Shown in pieces: positions 7,297 to 17,002 of a stretch of DNA of 64,000 nucleotides. A program made the position numbers and the translations under genes. Every line of letters starts with the position of its first letter. Within the stretch, counting starts at the first letter, position 1. The notes under the pieces are model-generated. The model worked only from the letters and a program-made list of their open reading frames with translations, had not been told where the DNA came from and did no database searches. This DNA is from Atopobiaceae bacterium (lineage in GTDB: Bacteria > Actinomycetota > Coriobacteriia > Coriobacteriales > Atopobiaceae): contig JALCUE010000001.1 of assembly GCA_022655215.1 (NCBI GenBank), positions 1,080,572-1,144,571 of the forward strand. Direction: 5' to 3'.

Positions 7297-9780
7297 TCAT
7301 CCGATACCCATGAAGAGGTGTCCGGACGTGGCTCCCTGGGCACGTGGGGCCGGCTTCCTGCCGTCACGGGCGGCGGTCACCGCACGCACCACCCTCGCGA
7401 CCGCGGCCTCCACCTCCTCGGGGCCGAGCAGCGTGCCGTCCACGGCCAGACGGCTCACGCCGGCGGAGACGAGCTGCGGGACCTGCGACGTGGCGTCGAG
7501 GGGATGCGCGTCGTAGATCCGCGACCGTCCGTGGACGTCGGTCCTCACGGGAAGCATCTTCCCGTCGATGTTCCTCAAGGAGAGGCGACGGGCGCGCAGC
7601 TGGCAGTGGGAACAGTCGTGGATGCAGGCGCCGGCGGCCTGGAGGACGCAGTGTTCGCTCGTCATGAGCCGGGGACGACCCGAGACGACCAGGCCCACGG
7701 GCACGGAGGCATGGGGGGCAAGCTCAGAGATCTCCTCGAGCGTGAGCTCGCACGAGAGCCATACCCCCGCAGCGCCGCGGGCCTCCAGCGCAGCCAGTGC
7801 GCTCGTGTTGTGGATGGGGATGCAGCCACGTATCTCGGGACGGGCACCGTCCGCCGTGGCGAGGGCGAGCTCGCTCACGTTGCCCACGGCCACAGGTGCG
7901 CCCTCCTCCACCAGACGGTCGAGTCGTCCGTGGTCGGCAGCACGGCATACCTCGTCGAGGACGGGGACGACCCCTTCCGGCCACTCCCCTTCCCCGAGGT
8001 CATCGGCCGTGGCATAGAGACGGGTCGCCCCGGCCGAGAAGGCCGCCGCTGCCGCCTCCGGCGAGGACACGAGGGCGCAGACCTCCACGTCCCGCCCGGC
8101 TGCCTTCCCCTCGCCGGTCCCGAGGAGCTCGTCGGGCATCGGGACCTCGGCCAACGTGGAGGCGAGCAGCGTGTTCGGCTCGAGGATGGCCTCGGCCAGG
8201 GAGTCGGCGGCGTCGGAGCGTACCTTGTGGACGGCCGAGAAGGCCATGCCGGTCCCGTCGTCCATCTCCACGGAGAAGTCACGCGGCGCGAAGGGGGTCT
8301 GTCCCATGCGGCCGACGTGCTCCACCAGGTCCTCGCGGCTCACGGCCTTGGTGCGGGCACGCTCGACGACGGCACCCGTGGCGCTGGCCGAGAAGAGCCC
8401 GTCGGTGGTGGAGAGCGTCACCTGAAGCGGCTCGCCGAGGAGGGCCTTGACGCTGACGTCGACCTCCCTCCTCCGCGGGATCTCGCAGGAGGAGGCCCGG
8501 CCTGCGACGTCGAGTGCATGTTGGCTGCGCAGCGCCCTCACGACGCTTCCCGCCGGCATGCGGCGGGGGCACGGTGCGCCGATCGTCTCGCCCGCCTCCG
8601 CGTCATCGGGGGCGAGGCACGTGATGAAGTCATCGGGATCGGTGGGATGGCGCAGCTCGAGCAGATCCCCCTTGCCCACCGGCGCCTCGAGGGCGATGTC
8701 CGCCACCGCACGTCTCCCGTCGGAGTGGGAGGCGACCACGCGGCCCACGGTCTCCCCACGGTTGTTCGACCTGCCGTAGCTCATCATCTCGTCACCGGAC
8801 GTGCCACGAAGGTAGGCATCGGTGAAGTCGCGGTTGAAAGCCCGCTTGAGCACCCGATGGAGATCGGCGTCCTCACCCTTCGGCATGCGTCTCCCACGCG
8901 CGAGGGCGTCGAGGGCGAGGCGGTAGGACGAGGCCACGGAGAGGACGTACTCGGGGGCCTTCATGCGACCCTCCACCTTGAGGGCGCCCGCCCCGGCACC
9001 GACCAGCTCGGCGAGGTCGTCGATCGTGCATGCGTCCTTGGGGCAGAGGGGACGGTCACGGCCCGGCGCACAGATCGTCTCGCCATGCTCGTCGACCAAC
9101 TCATGAGGCAGGCGGCAGGGCTGGGCGCACAGGCCACGATTGGCCGACCTGCCCCCGAAGAAGCTCGAGTAGAGGCACACCCCCGAATAGCAGAAGCACA
9201 GGGCACCGTGTCCGAACACCTCGAGCTCGACGCCCTCGCGGGAGCACAGCTCGATCTCGGGCAGGCTCAACTCGCGCGACAGCGTCACTCGATGGGCACC
9301 GAACTCGTCCCTGCACCAGGCGACCCCGCGCGCGTCGTGGACGTTCGCCTGCGTGGACACATGGACCTCGACCTGCGGCCAGAGCCTGCGCACCTCTGCG
9401 AGCAGCCCCCAGTCCTGGATGATGAAGGCGTCGGCACCGAGTTCGGTGGCCCTGCGGACGAGGGCGAGGGCACGCGGCATCTCGGACGTGCGGATGACCA
9501 CGTTCTCGGTCACGTAGACGCGGGCGCCGGCCAGATGGGCCTCACGGCACGCCTCGGAGAAGGATCCCTCGTCGAAGTTGCGGGCACCACGGCGGGCGTT
9601 GAAGTCGCTGCCGAGGCCGCAGTAGATGGCATCCGCACCGGCGGCGAGGGCGGCTCGGAACGGCTCCGGCCCGCCAGCCGGGGCGAGAAGCTCGGGCATG
9701 CGGGAATCACGGACATGAGGGGAGCCCACGACCACGTCGAGAGGACCCATGTCCTGATTTGAACCTTCGGATACAGCCAC
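7297..9780 (-). CDS. U32 family peptidase / collagenase-like protein
   Basis: A large (827 residue) U32 protein. The N-terminal half carries PELLAPAGGPEPFRAALAAG (TIM-barrel start) and the family signature HGALCFCYSGVCLYSS, with RSANRGLCAQPCR supplying the clustered cysteines. A long middle and a second barrel-like C-terminal part with more cysteines (HCVLQAAGACIHDCSHCQ) fit the DUF3656-containing long subgroup. U32 members act in proteolysis or as tRNA/rRNA hydroxylation and prephenate-dependent factors, so the substrate is open. The GTG at 9780 has a GGAG site; ATG 9750 and ATG 9699 are alternatives, the last being closest to usual family starts. Confidence 0.88.
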   Translation of the reverse strand: MAVSEGSNQDMGPLDVVVGSPHVRDSRMPELLAPAGGPEPFRAALAAGADAIYCGLGSDFNARRGARNFDEGSFSEACREAHLAGARVYVTENVVIRTSEMPRALALVRRATELGADAFIIQDWGLLAEVRRLWPQVEVHVSTQANVHDARGVAWCRDEFGAHRVTLSRELSLPEIELCSREGVELEVFGHGALCFCYSGVCLYSSFFGGRSANRGLCAQPCRLPHELVDEHGETICAPGRDRPLCPKDACTIDDLAELVGAGAGALKVEGRMKAPEYVLSVASSYRLALDALARGRRMPKGEDADLHRVLKRAFNRDFTDAYLRGTSGDEMMSYGRSNNRGETVGRVVASHSDGRRAVADIALEAPVGKGDLLELRHPTDPDDFITCLAPDDAEAGETIGAPCPRRMPAGSVVRALRSQHALDVAGRASSCEIPRRREVDVSVKALLGEPLQVTLSTTDGLFSASATGAVVERARTKAVSREDLVEHVGRMGQTPFAPRDFSVEMDDGTGMAFSAVHKVRSDAADSLAEAILEPNTLLASTLAEVPMPDELLGTGEGKAAGRDVEVCALVSSPEAAAAAFSAGATRLYATADDLGEGEWPEGVVPVLDEVCRAADHGRLDRLVEEGAPVAVGNVSELALATADGARPEIRGCIPIHNTSALAALEARGAAGVWLSCELTLEEISELAPHASVPVGLVVSGRPRLMTSEHCVLQAAGACIHDCSHCQLRARRLSLRNIDGKMLPVRTDVHGRSRIYDAHPLDATSQVPQLVSAGVSRLAVDGTLLGPEEVEAAVARVVRAVTAARDGRKPAPRAQGATSGHLFMGIG

Positions 9781-9846
9781 CGGGAAACTCCAATCGATCG
9801 CGCGCGGCCATGCCCCCGACGAAAGACGGGACGACCATGTCCCAAG

Positions 9847-12456
9847 TCAGGTCGCGAGCCCCTTGTGCGCCTTGCGCCCTCTTGCCACGAGCAACCCTAC
9901 CAGCACCAGGCCGGAGATGCCCGTGACGACACATCCCTCACGGAACCCCGGCGACACGTAGCTCATGGACACCTGGTTCTCGCCCTCAGACACCGGGATC
10001 GCCATGAGGGCGCCCCCGCACACGTCGAGGGTGCTCACCTGCTCGCCGTTGACCGTCACCGTCCATCCCTCGTCGTTCGGGATGGTGAGCAGCAGGTACG
10101 GCGTGGTCGAGTCGGCGGTGTAGGTCGCCTCAATGTGACCATCCTCGAAGCTCGTGAAGTCGGCCTGATGGGACGACACCCTCTCGATCGACCGCGTGAG
10201 GGCATCCTGGTCGAGTAGCGCGACCTCGATGCCGGGGGTGCCGTCCGTGGACCACGAGTCGGCGTCCCAGGAGAAGGTGATGGTATGCGTGGTCGTCTGC
10301 GTCTCGGAGGACGAGTCGACGGCGAGCGCCATCGAGTCGGTGAACCTGCCGCCCATGGTCCCCTCGTAGGTCCCGTCGACATAGCAGGAACACCCATTCG
10401 CCGCCTCCCCGACCATAGGGGCATCACAGTAGACGTAGGCCACCGAGCCCGCGGGCACATCGAGGCTCCAGGTCCTACTCGTCTCGTCCTCGGAGACGAG
10501 AGTCGGCTCGACGCCGACGTAGACGTCCTCGTCGGCTCCCGTGAGCCCGCGCACGAACGCGTTCTGATTGTCGAAGACGCCGTCCTGCGAGCTCAGCTGA
10601 CAGGAGAGGGCCGACTCGCCCACCCCGAACCCCAACGAGAGCGCATGGGGGTTGCGCCACAGGGACGTGCCTTCCTTGCCTCCGGACACGCCGCTCTCCA
10701 CGAAGCCTATGGGACACAGGGACGAGGAGACGTACTTGACGCCCAGCAGGGAGTCCGAGGCGAGATGCGTCCCCGAATAGGAGACCATCTCGGCGGTCCT
10801 CGCGTAACCGAGGTCGTATATGAGGTCGAGGGCGGATGCGTCATAGGCCGAGGAATACGACGAGATGGACATGTAGCCCTGCGCGATCGACTCGTTCAGG
10901 GCCGCGGCGGCATGGCGGGTGTAGGTCTTGTCCTCGCGATAGACGCCGTCATCCGTCTGGGCGAGCTCACTCTGGAGCTCGGAGGAGGAGGTGACGTAGG
11001 AGTCGTTGTCGGCCTGGGTGAGTCCTATGTAGAGGTTCGACCAGCCCGCATAGGCGTCATAGGCGACCTCGCCCACGAGAGCCGCAAGCGTGAGGGCCAC
11101 GAGAGAGCACATGAGCGACCGCGCGACACCACGTCGGAGTGCGACGAGACAGGCGAGGACGAGCATGGCCGAGAGGACGGAAAGGACGCAGGACTTGGGA
11201 TACGGGATGATGCCCGCACACGTGAGGGCCACCACGATCAGCGCCATGCCGCCACAGACGACGGCCGCCCGACGCGGCGGCACGGTCGCCCCACGGCGAA
11301 GCCGTCCCATCTCGGCCGAGGCGCACCAGAGGATGACGAATACGAGCAGGAAGGAGATCCGGCAGAAGAAGCCTGATGGGGTCTTGAACCCGCACCAGGC
11401 AGCGTAGAGCGGCTTGACGCAGATGCAGGCGAGCAGGAACACGGCGAGGACGAGAGGCGCCACGCGGGAGAGGCGCGGGCGGTCACGATCCAAGAGGTAC
11501 AGCAGGCCCATCACGAGCATGCCGGTGCCGCAGAACAATTCCGGGACGTGAGCGCCGGTAGACGCGTCCGTAGTGAACAAGCCCTCCAGGACATGCGTGG
11601 GATAGCAGGTGCCGATGCCACTCCCCCAGAACAGGTTGGAGAAGATGTCACCGTTGCGGGACGACGCCCCGCCCAGCATCGAGACGACGGAGGGGACGAA
11701 GGTCCACGCCGACAGGCCCAGACCGAGAAGCGCCAATCCCACGTAGATGGCCACACGACGCCAGAGGACACGGCGAGGGAGAGGCTCCCCCTCCGCACGC
11801 ATGACGACGACCTCGAGGACGGCATAGAGCCCGCCGAAGATGATGAGCATGTAGGCCGTGTACCAGCAGGAGACCACCGCGTAGACGAAGCAGGCCAGCA
11901 GGAGTCGCCACCGGCCCCGTCTCACGAGCCCGTGGACACCCCAGCACATGACGGGGAGGACATAGAGGGCGTCGAGCCACATGGGGTTGCGGATCATGGC
12001 GACGGACCAGCCACTCCAGGACCAGGCAAGCGCACACGCCAAGGCCGCGACCCAGCCCACCCCATTCCTGCGCCGCACGAAGAACGCCATCGAGGCGCCG
12101 GCGAGCCCCAGCTTGAGCATGCAGACGACCCAGACGAAGAGCGTGATGTGACTCTCGTCGAAGAGGACCACGAGGAGGTTCAGCGGGCTCGACAGGTAGT
12201 AGCCCACGAGACCCCAGGCATTGGTCCCCAACGAGAGGGCCGAGGTGTAGAAGACGGAGCCATCGCCCAGAAGCACGCGTCGGAACCACGTGAAGAAATC
12301 GACATACTGGTAGCAGAGGTCCTCGGTGAGGAACGATTGGCTGCCAAGGGGATAGACGTCGGACCACGCGCACGTGAGCACGAGCATCGCCATCGGCAGC
12401 AGGAACGCCGTGGCGTAGCCCAAGGCCGAACGCGCGCGTGTCCTCGGCTTCGCCAT
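9847..12456 (-). CDS. YfhO family membrane protein
   Basis: An 869-residue polytopic membrane protein (about 12-13 spans) with a large extracytoplasmic C-terminal domain and one final span before a basic tail. The N-terminal EDLCYQYVDFFTWFRRVLLG and YYLSSPLNLLVVLF segments are typical of YfhO, a family linked to glycosylation of lipoteichoic acid and other surface polymers. ATG at 12456, 8 nt after the tyrS stop, so probably co-transcribed with it. Its presence just downstream of a glycan block supports a role in envelope sugar decoration. Confidence 0.85.
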   Translation of the reverse strand: MAKPRTRARSALGYATAFLLPMAMLVLTCAWSDVYPLGSQSFLTEDLCYQYVDFFTWFRRVLLGDGSVFYTSALSLGTNAWGLVGYYLSSPLNLLVVLFDESHITLFVWVVCMLKLGLAGASMAFFVRRRNGVGWVAALACALAWSWSGWSVAMIRNPMWLDALYVLPVMCWGVHGLVRRGRWRLLLACFVYAVVSCWYTAYMLIIFGGLYAVLEVVVMRAEGEPLPRRVLWRRVAIYVGLALLGLGLSAWTFVPSVVSMLGGASSRNGDIFSNLFWGSGIGTCYPTHVLEGLFTTDASTGAHVPELFCGTGMLVMGLLYLLDRDRPRLSRVAPLVLAVFLLACICVKPLYAAWCGFKTPSGFFCRISFLLVFVILWCASAEMGRLRRGATVPPRRAAVVCGGMALIVVALTCAGIIPYPKSCVLSVLSAMLVLACLVALRRGVARSLMCSLVALTLAALVGEVAYDAYAGWSNLYIGLTQADNDSYVTSSSELQSELAQTDDGVYREDKTYTRHAAAALNESIAQGYMSISSYSSAYDASALDLIYDLGYARTAEMVSYSGTHLASDSLLGVKYVSSSLCPIGFVESGVSGGKEGTSLWRNPHALSLGFGVGESALSCQLSSQDGVFDNQNAFVRGLTGADEDVYVGVEPTLVSEDETSRTWSLDVPAGSVAYVYCDAPMVGEAANGCSCYVDGTYEGTMGGRFTDSMALAVDSSSETQTTTHTITFSWDADSWSTDGTPGIEVALLDQDALTRSIERVSSHQADFTSFEDGHIEATYTADSTTPYLLLTIPNDEGWTVTVNGEQVSTLDVCGGALMAIPVSEGENQVSMSYVSPGFREGCVVTGISGLVLVGLLVARGRKAHKGLAT

Positions 12457-12464
12457 GGGTTCCG

Positions 12465-13676
12465 CTAGACCAGCTTTGCGAACTTCCGCTTGCCCGCCTG
12501 CAGCGTGGCGCCATCAAGCGATGCGGGGTCGACGTTGTAGGACTTGGGCGCGACCTTCTCGCCGTTCACCTTGATGCCACCGCCGTCGATGAGGCGACGA
12601 GCCTCCCCCGCGGACTTCGCAAGGCCCGCGGCCGCGAGCACGCCGGCCAGGTACACCGTGCCGTCGTCGGAGACGTCGAGGTCGACATGGACCTCCGGGA
12701 TGTCGTCAGGGACCTCATGCTCCTTGAAGAGCGCGTCGAAGGCGGCCTCTGCGGTCTCGCCGGCGCCCTCGCCATGGTAGAGGTCGCAGATGTTCGAGGC
12801 GAGGTCGCGCTTGAGCCTGTAGGGGTCGGCCGAGCCGTCCGCGAGGGCGGAGTCGATCGCATCGACCTGCTCGACGGGAAGGGTCGAGGCGAGGCGATAG
12901 TACCTGCCGATCATCGTGTCCGGAATGGACATGACCTTGCCGAACATGTCCGCAGGCTCGTCGGTGAGGCCCACGTAGTTGCCATAGCTCTTGGACATCT
13001 TGCGCGTGCCGTCCGTGCCCTCGAGCAGGGGCATGGTGAGCGCGACCTGAGGCTCCATGCCCATCTTCTCCATGAGCTCACGCCCGGCGAGGAGGTTGAA
13101 GAGCTGGTCGTTGCCGCCCATCTCGACATCGGCCTTGACCATGACCGAGTCGTAGGCCTGCATCACGGGGTAGAGGAACTCATGGAGGGCGATCGGAGTC
13201 TGGCTCTTGTAGCGCTTCTCGAAGTCGTCGCGCTCGAGGATGCGGGCGACGGTGAACTTGGAGAGAAGTCCGAGCAGCTCCTTGAGGTCGAGCGTGAGGA
13301 TCCAGTCGGCGTTATGGACGATGCTGGTCTTGTCAGGGTCGAGGATCTTGGACGCCTGGCTCACGTAGGTCTGGGCGTTGGCCTCGACCTGGTCGCTGGT
13401 GAGCTGGGGGCGCGTGGAGTTCTTGCCGGAGGGGTCGCCGATGAGGGCGGTGCCGTTACCGATGATGAGGGTGACGTGATGCCCCAGGTCCTGGAACTGC
13501 CTCATCTTGCGCAGAGGGACGGCATGTCCCAGATGGAGGTCGGGGCTCGTGGGATCGACGCCGAGCTTGATGTTCAGCGGCTCGCCCTTGGCGAGCTTCT
13601 TCCTCAGCTCGGCCTCCGGGATGATGTTGGCGGCGCCGGACGTGATGATGCGCATCTGTTCGTCTACTGACAGCAC
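12465..13676 (-). CDS. tyrS: tyrosyl-tRNA synthetase
   Basis: Class I tyrosyl-tRNA synthetase of the TyrZ-like branch. HLGH (in DPTSPDLHLGHAVPL) and KMSKS are the two ATP-binding signatures; IGDPSGKNSTRP is the branch-typical element. A C-terminal S4-like RNA-binding domain (EARRLIDGGGIKVNGEKV) is present. I favour a GTG start at 13676, because GGAGGGA sits 6 nt upstream of it and would otherwise be coding; an in-frame ATG at 13691 lacks a site. I see no T-box leader upstream. Confidence 0.95.
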   Translation of the reverse strand: MLSVDEQMRIITSGAANIIPEAELRKKLAKGEPLNIKLGVDPTSPDLHLGHAVPLRKMRQFQDLGHHVTLIIGNGTALIGDPSGKNSTRPQLTSDQVEANAQTYVSQASKILDPDKTSIVHNADWILTLDLKELLGLLSKFTVARILERDDFEKRYKSQTPIALHEFLYPVMQAYDSVMVKADVEMGGNDQLFNLLAGRELMEKMGMEPQVALTMPLLEGTDGTRKMSKSYGNYVGLTDEPADMFGKVMSIPDTMIGRYYRLASTLPVEQVDAIDSALADGSADPYRLKRDLASNICDLYHGEGAGETAEAAFDALFKEHEVPDDIPEVHVDLDVSDDGTVYLAGVLAAAGLAKSAGEARRLIDGGGIKVNGEKVAPKSYNVDPASLDGATLQAGKRKFAKLV

Positions 13677-13796
13677 GGTCTTTCCCTCCATGGGTCACGC
13701 GATACGCCGACGCACGAAGGCGTACGGCACGACTGTTCCCAAGGGTAGCGCATCGACGCCGGCGAAAACGGCGGACACGGGAAGCGCATGGATGGC

Positions 13797-15398
13797 TCAG
13801 AGCACGCCCGCGAGTCCGAGGCCGAGGTACGACAGGGCGCTGGCGGCACAGAACGCGGCCGTCAGCACGCGGACGAGCCGCACCCACCAACGGCCGTCGG
13901 CCGCCCTCGCGATCGAGACCCCGATGAGACCCGCCCCGGCCACGACAGACGGGACGATGTAGCGGAAGCTCATCGTGCAGCAGAAGGGTTCCGTGAAGCT
14001 GATGCGGTAGAAGAAGGCGAGAAGCTCCCAGAAGAGCAGGGCGGCGCACGCGACCCCAAGGGGATGGGGGGCAACGTACCTGCGCAGGACGAGGCGCACC
14101 GTCGAGACGACGGCACATGCCAGGGAGACGACCACCAGCCCGACGTTCGACCAGAAGAGGACGGTGCAGGCCAGAAGGCGCCATCCTGACGTGGCAAGGG
14201 TCGCCTCGTCGAACATCGAGGTCTTGAGCAGGGCGACCGCCGGGTTCCATTCGATGGCCCCGGAGTCGAAGTCCCAGTTCTCGAAGACGGAGAGGTGGTC
14301 CCAGTCGATGCCGAGGAGACGTTGGGATGTGGGGAGGTCCCCAAGGTACTGGAGGCTCGTGACGGGCTGCTCGAGGATCTTCATGAAGGGCTCGCCCCAC
14401 ACGACCGTGCACCAGCACGGCCACCACAGGGCGAGGGGAACGCACACGAGCAGGAAGGGCAGGAACTGTCCGAACGCCATGCACGCCCTGTCCCCTCTCG
14501 CCCGGACGAACCCGGCCACGAAGACGACGGCGATGACGGGGGCCACGAGGCCACCCGACGTCTTCGTCATCATGGCGAGCCCCTGGGCGGCGGCCGCGAC
14601 GAGGATCGCGCCGAGCGTGGGCCGTCGGTACCACCTCACGGCCGCGAGCACGGCCGCGAGCGAGAGCATGAGGCAGAGGGGGTCGTTGTTGATGTATCCG
14701 GACATGTAGGTGAAGGCCGGGTGCAGGCAGATGATGGCGAACGGCACCGTGAGGGCACGTCCCTCGAGACCGAGGGCGCGAAGGAGGCGATACGAGATGA
14801 TGGTCGCACCACAGGTGTAGGCGAGGGCCAGCACCTGGATGTTCTCGAACGCCGCGCCCAGGGAGACACCCACGAGCCGCTGCAGACACACCCAGGCGGC
14901 GGCGATCATGTGGTGCAGGGGCGGGTGATAGAACTGGTTGACCGTGTAGGGATCGAACGTGGGCAGCTTGAGACCGTTCTGGACGAACCAGAGGATATAG
15001 GCCTGGTGCCCGTTCATGAGGGAGAGGTCGTTCACATCGTGCTGGCGTTGCAGGTCACCCGTCACGAGGACGTAGGTCCCCCTGGTGACGAACGCCGCAG
15101 CCGCAAGGAGCACGCAGGCGCGCCGCCAGCCGAGCTCGCCGTTCGCATGAAGCCAGGAGGCGATGGCCATGAGCAGGACGTATGCGACAGCCGCGATCAC
15201 GCAGACGCCGGTGGTGCAGTCGACGCCGGGGGTGAGTCGCGTGCCCGAGGAGGCCTGTGCCATCGGGAAGACGAGGAGGAGGCCGGCAAGGGAGGCGAGA
15301 AGGCTCAGCCACGGATGGGCGGCCAGGACGTCGAGCGCGTCCGAGAGGCGACGGCGCGGGCCGGCCCCATTCGATGCGACCATGACCTCCGAGGTCAC
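13797..15398 (-). CDS. GT39-like polytopic glycosyltransferase
   Basis: A 533-residue membrane protein with about 12 spans. The segment DLQRQHDVNDLSLMNGHQAY followed by NQFYHPPLHHMIAAAW resembles the first luminal loop of GT39/ArnT-type transferases, which move sugars from polyprenyl-phosphate donors outside the membrane. The substrate is unknown. The GTG at 15398 overlaps the upstream flavoprotein stop (GTGA), so translation is probably coupled; ATG 15383 is an alternative. Last gene of the overlapping glycan block. Confidence 0.7.
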   Translation of the reverse strand: MTSEVMVASNGAGPRRRLSDALDVLAAHPWLSLLASLAGLLLVFPMAQASSGTRLTPGVDCTTGVCVIAAVAYVLLMAIASWLHANGELGWRRACVLLAAAAFVTRGTYVLVTGDLQRQHDVNDLSLMNGHQAYILWFVQNGLKLPTFDPYTVNQFYHPPLHHMIAAAWVCLQRLVGVSLGAAFENIQVLALAYTCGATIISYRLLRALGLEGRALTVPFAIICLHPAFTYMSGYINNDPLCLMLSLAAVLAAVRWYRRPTLGAILVAAAAQGLAMMTKTSGGLVAPVIAVVFVAGFVRARGDRACMAFGQFLPFLLVCVPLALWWPCWCTVVWGEPFMKILEQPVTSLQYLGDLPTSQRLLGIDWDHLSVFENWDFDSGAIEWNPAVALLKTSMFDEATLATSGWRLLACTVLFWSNVGLVVVSLACAVVSTVRLVLRRYVAPHPLGVACAALLFWELLAFFYRISFTEPFCCTMSFRYIVPSVVAGAGLIGVSIARAADGRWWVRLVRVLTAAFCAASALSYLGLGLAGVL

Positions 15399-17002
15399 GA
15401 GTGATTCCCGTCGGCGACACCGGATTCGTCGCCCTTCTCCTCCTGATAGTCCTCGTCGGTGTTGACGTTCCACACGTTGGTGCGGTCGGTCGTGCCGGCG
15501 AGGAGGCCATCGACGGAGAGGAAGGCCGTCATCATGGAGTGGTCCATGTTGTTGTAGCGATGCTGTCCGTTGCGCCCCATGCAGAAGAGGTTGGGATGCT
15601 CGTCGAGCCAGGCGATGAGGACGTCGATGTCATCATAGGTGTCGAAGTAAGCGGGATAGGCCTTCTGCACGCGCTCCACGTGGGAGTCGATCGGCCGCTG
15701 GCCGCCATCGAGGACGCCCATGCTCACGAGCTCCCTGCGCGCGAACTCGACGCGCTCGTCGGCGGGCATGTTCCAGAAGTCGTCGCCCTCGGCGCAGAAG
15801 TACTCGAGGCCGATCCACACGGTGTTCTCGGGATCGGCCACCAGATAGGGTGACCAGTTGTTGAAGACCTGGATACGGCCGAGCCTCACATGGGAGTCCT
15901 GCACGTAGATCCAGTTGTCAGGGACGATGTCGCCCAACGTGGGGATGTCGGTCTCGTTCTTGAGATTGAGCCGGTCGACGAGAAGGCCAACGGTGACGAA
16001 GTCGCGATAAGGAAGACCGGCGGCCACCTTGGCCGGAGCCTCGGGGACGTCTCCCTTGGCGGCGAACGCCGCCGCGAGGTCCTTGAGGGGCATGGTGGAG
16101 AGGCAGACGTCACAGGGGACGTCCTCGCAGCTGCCGTCAGCATGGGTCACGCTGACGCACGTGACGTTCCCGTCGGCATCGGCCGTGACGCCGGTGACGC
16201 GACAGTCGAGGCGGATGTGCCCGCCCATGGTCTCGACCTCGCCGGCAGCCTGCTCCCACAGCTGTCCGGGACCGAGCTTGGGATAGTGGAACTGCTCGAT
16301 GAGGGAGGTCTCCGTGTTGGCCGCGTCCTTGTGACCCGTGGCCTTGTTGACCATGTCCTTGAGCACGGCCTTGACGGAGAGGCCCTTCACTCGCTGGCTA
16401 CCCCAGTCCGCGCTGATGACGGAGGGATGGCGCCCCCAGAGCTTCTCGGTGTATCCCTCGAAGAACATCGAGTAGAGCTTGCGCCCGAAGCGATTGACGT
16501 AGAAGTTCTCCAAGGAGTCCTCGGGGAGCTTGTGCGCGCAGGCACCCAGATAGGAGAGACCGACCCCCATGGTGGTGCCGAAGCCCATGGCCTTCAGGGT
16601 CTTGGCGGACAGGCTCACGGGATAGTCGAAGAACTTGTGGTCGTAATAGATGCGGGAGACGCGTCTGCGCGTGAGCATGACGCGGTCCTCGGTCTCGGGA
16701 TCCGGGCCACCAGGCGTGAGGGGACCGTCACGATGGAGGATCCTGTCGTCATGGGAGGGAGCCCCCTGGCCAGGCATGCGCTCGTCCCACCAGCGGCTGA
16801 CGCGCTCCTCCTTGGTGAAGAAGCGATGTCCGCCGATGTCCATGCGATTGCCGTCGTGGACCACGGTACGCGAGATGCCGCCGATGGTCCGGGACGCCTC
16901 GAGGACCGTGACGTCGAACTCCGCGGCGGCCCGGGAGAGCAGCTCATGGGCCGCGGTGATGCCAGCCGGACCGGCACCTATGACGACAGCCCTCTTCCTC
17001 AA
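15395..17002 (-). CDS. FAD-dependent oxidoreductase, UDP-galactopyranose-mutase-like
   Basis: A 535-residue soluble flavoprotein. It opens with the dinucleotide-binding motif VVIGAGPAGITAAHEL, then an acidic strand end TVLEAS and IGGISRTV. DIGGHRFFTK and FFEGYTEKLWG are shared by UDP-galactopyranose mutase and related amine-oxidase-fold proteins. In this setting it may make a nucleotide-sugar or polyprenyl-sugar precursor, but the reaction is inferred. The start is a TTG at 17002 that overlaps the preceding stop (TTGA). It overlaps its neighbours at both ends, which places it firmly inside the glycan operon. Confidence 0.75.
   Translation of the reverse strand: MRKRAVVIGAGPAGITAAHELLSRAAAEFDVTVLEASRTIGGISRTVVHDGNRMDIGGHRFFTKEERVSRWWDERMPGQGAPSHDDRILHRDGPLTPGGPDPETEDRVMLTRRRVSRIYYDHKFFDYPVSLSAKTLKAMGFGTTMGVGLSYLGACAHKLPEDSLENFYVNRFGRKLYSMFFEGYTEKLWGRHPSVISADWGSQRVKGLSVKAVLKDMVNKATGHKDAANTETSLIEQFHYPKLGPGQLWEQAAGEVETMGGHIRLDCRVTGVTADADGNVTCVSVTHADGSCEDVPCDVCLSTMPLKDLAAAFAAKGDVPEAPAKVAAGLPYRDFVTVGLLVDRLNLKNETDIPTLGDIVPDNWIYVQDSHVRLGRIQVFNNWSPYLVADPENTVWIGLEYFCAEGDDFWNMPADERVEFARRELVSMGVLDGGQRPIDSHVERVQKAYPAYFDTYDDIDVLIAWLDEHPNLFCMGRNGQHRYNNMDHSMMTAFLSVDGLLAGTTDRTNVWNVNTDEDYQEEKGDESGVADGNHS

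Noticed and set aside
7318..9762. 814-codon rightward frame opposite the U32 peptidase
   Set aside because: The minus strand carries the U32 signature throughout; the plus frame has no family features or ribosome site.
13677..13796. T-box leader before tyrS
   Set aside because: No TGGN/GGTGG element or specifier-loop structure could be found in the 120-nt gap.
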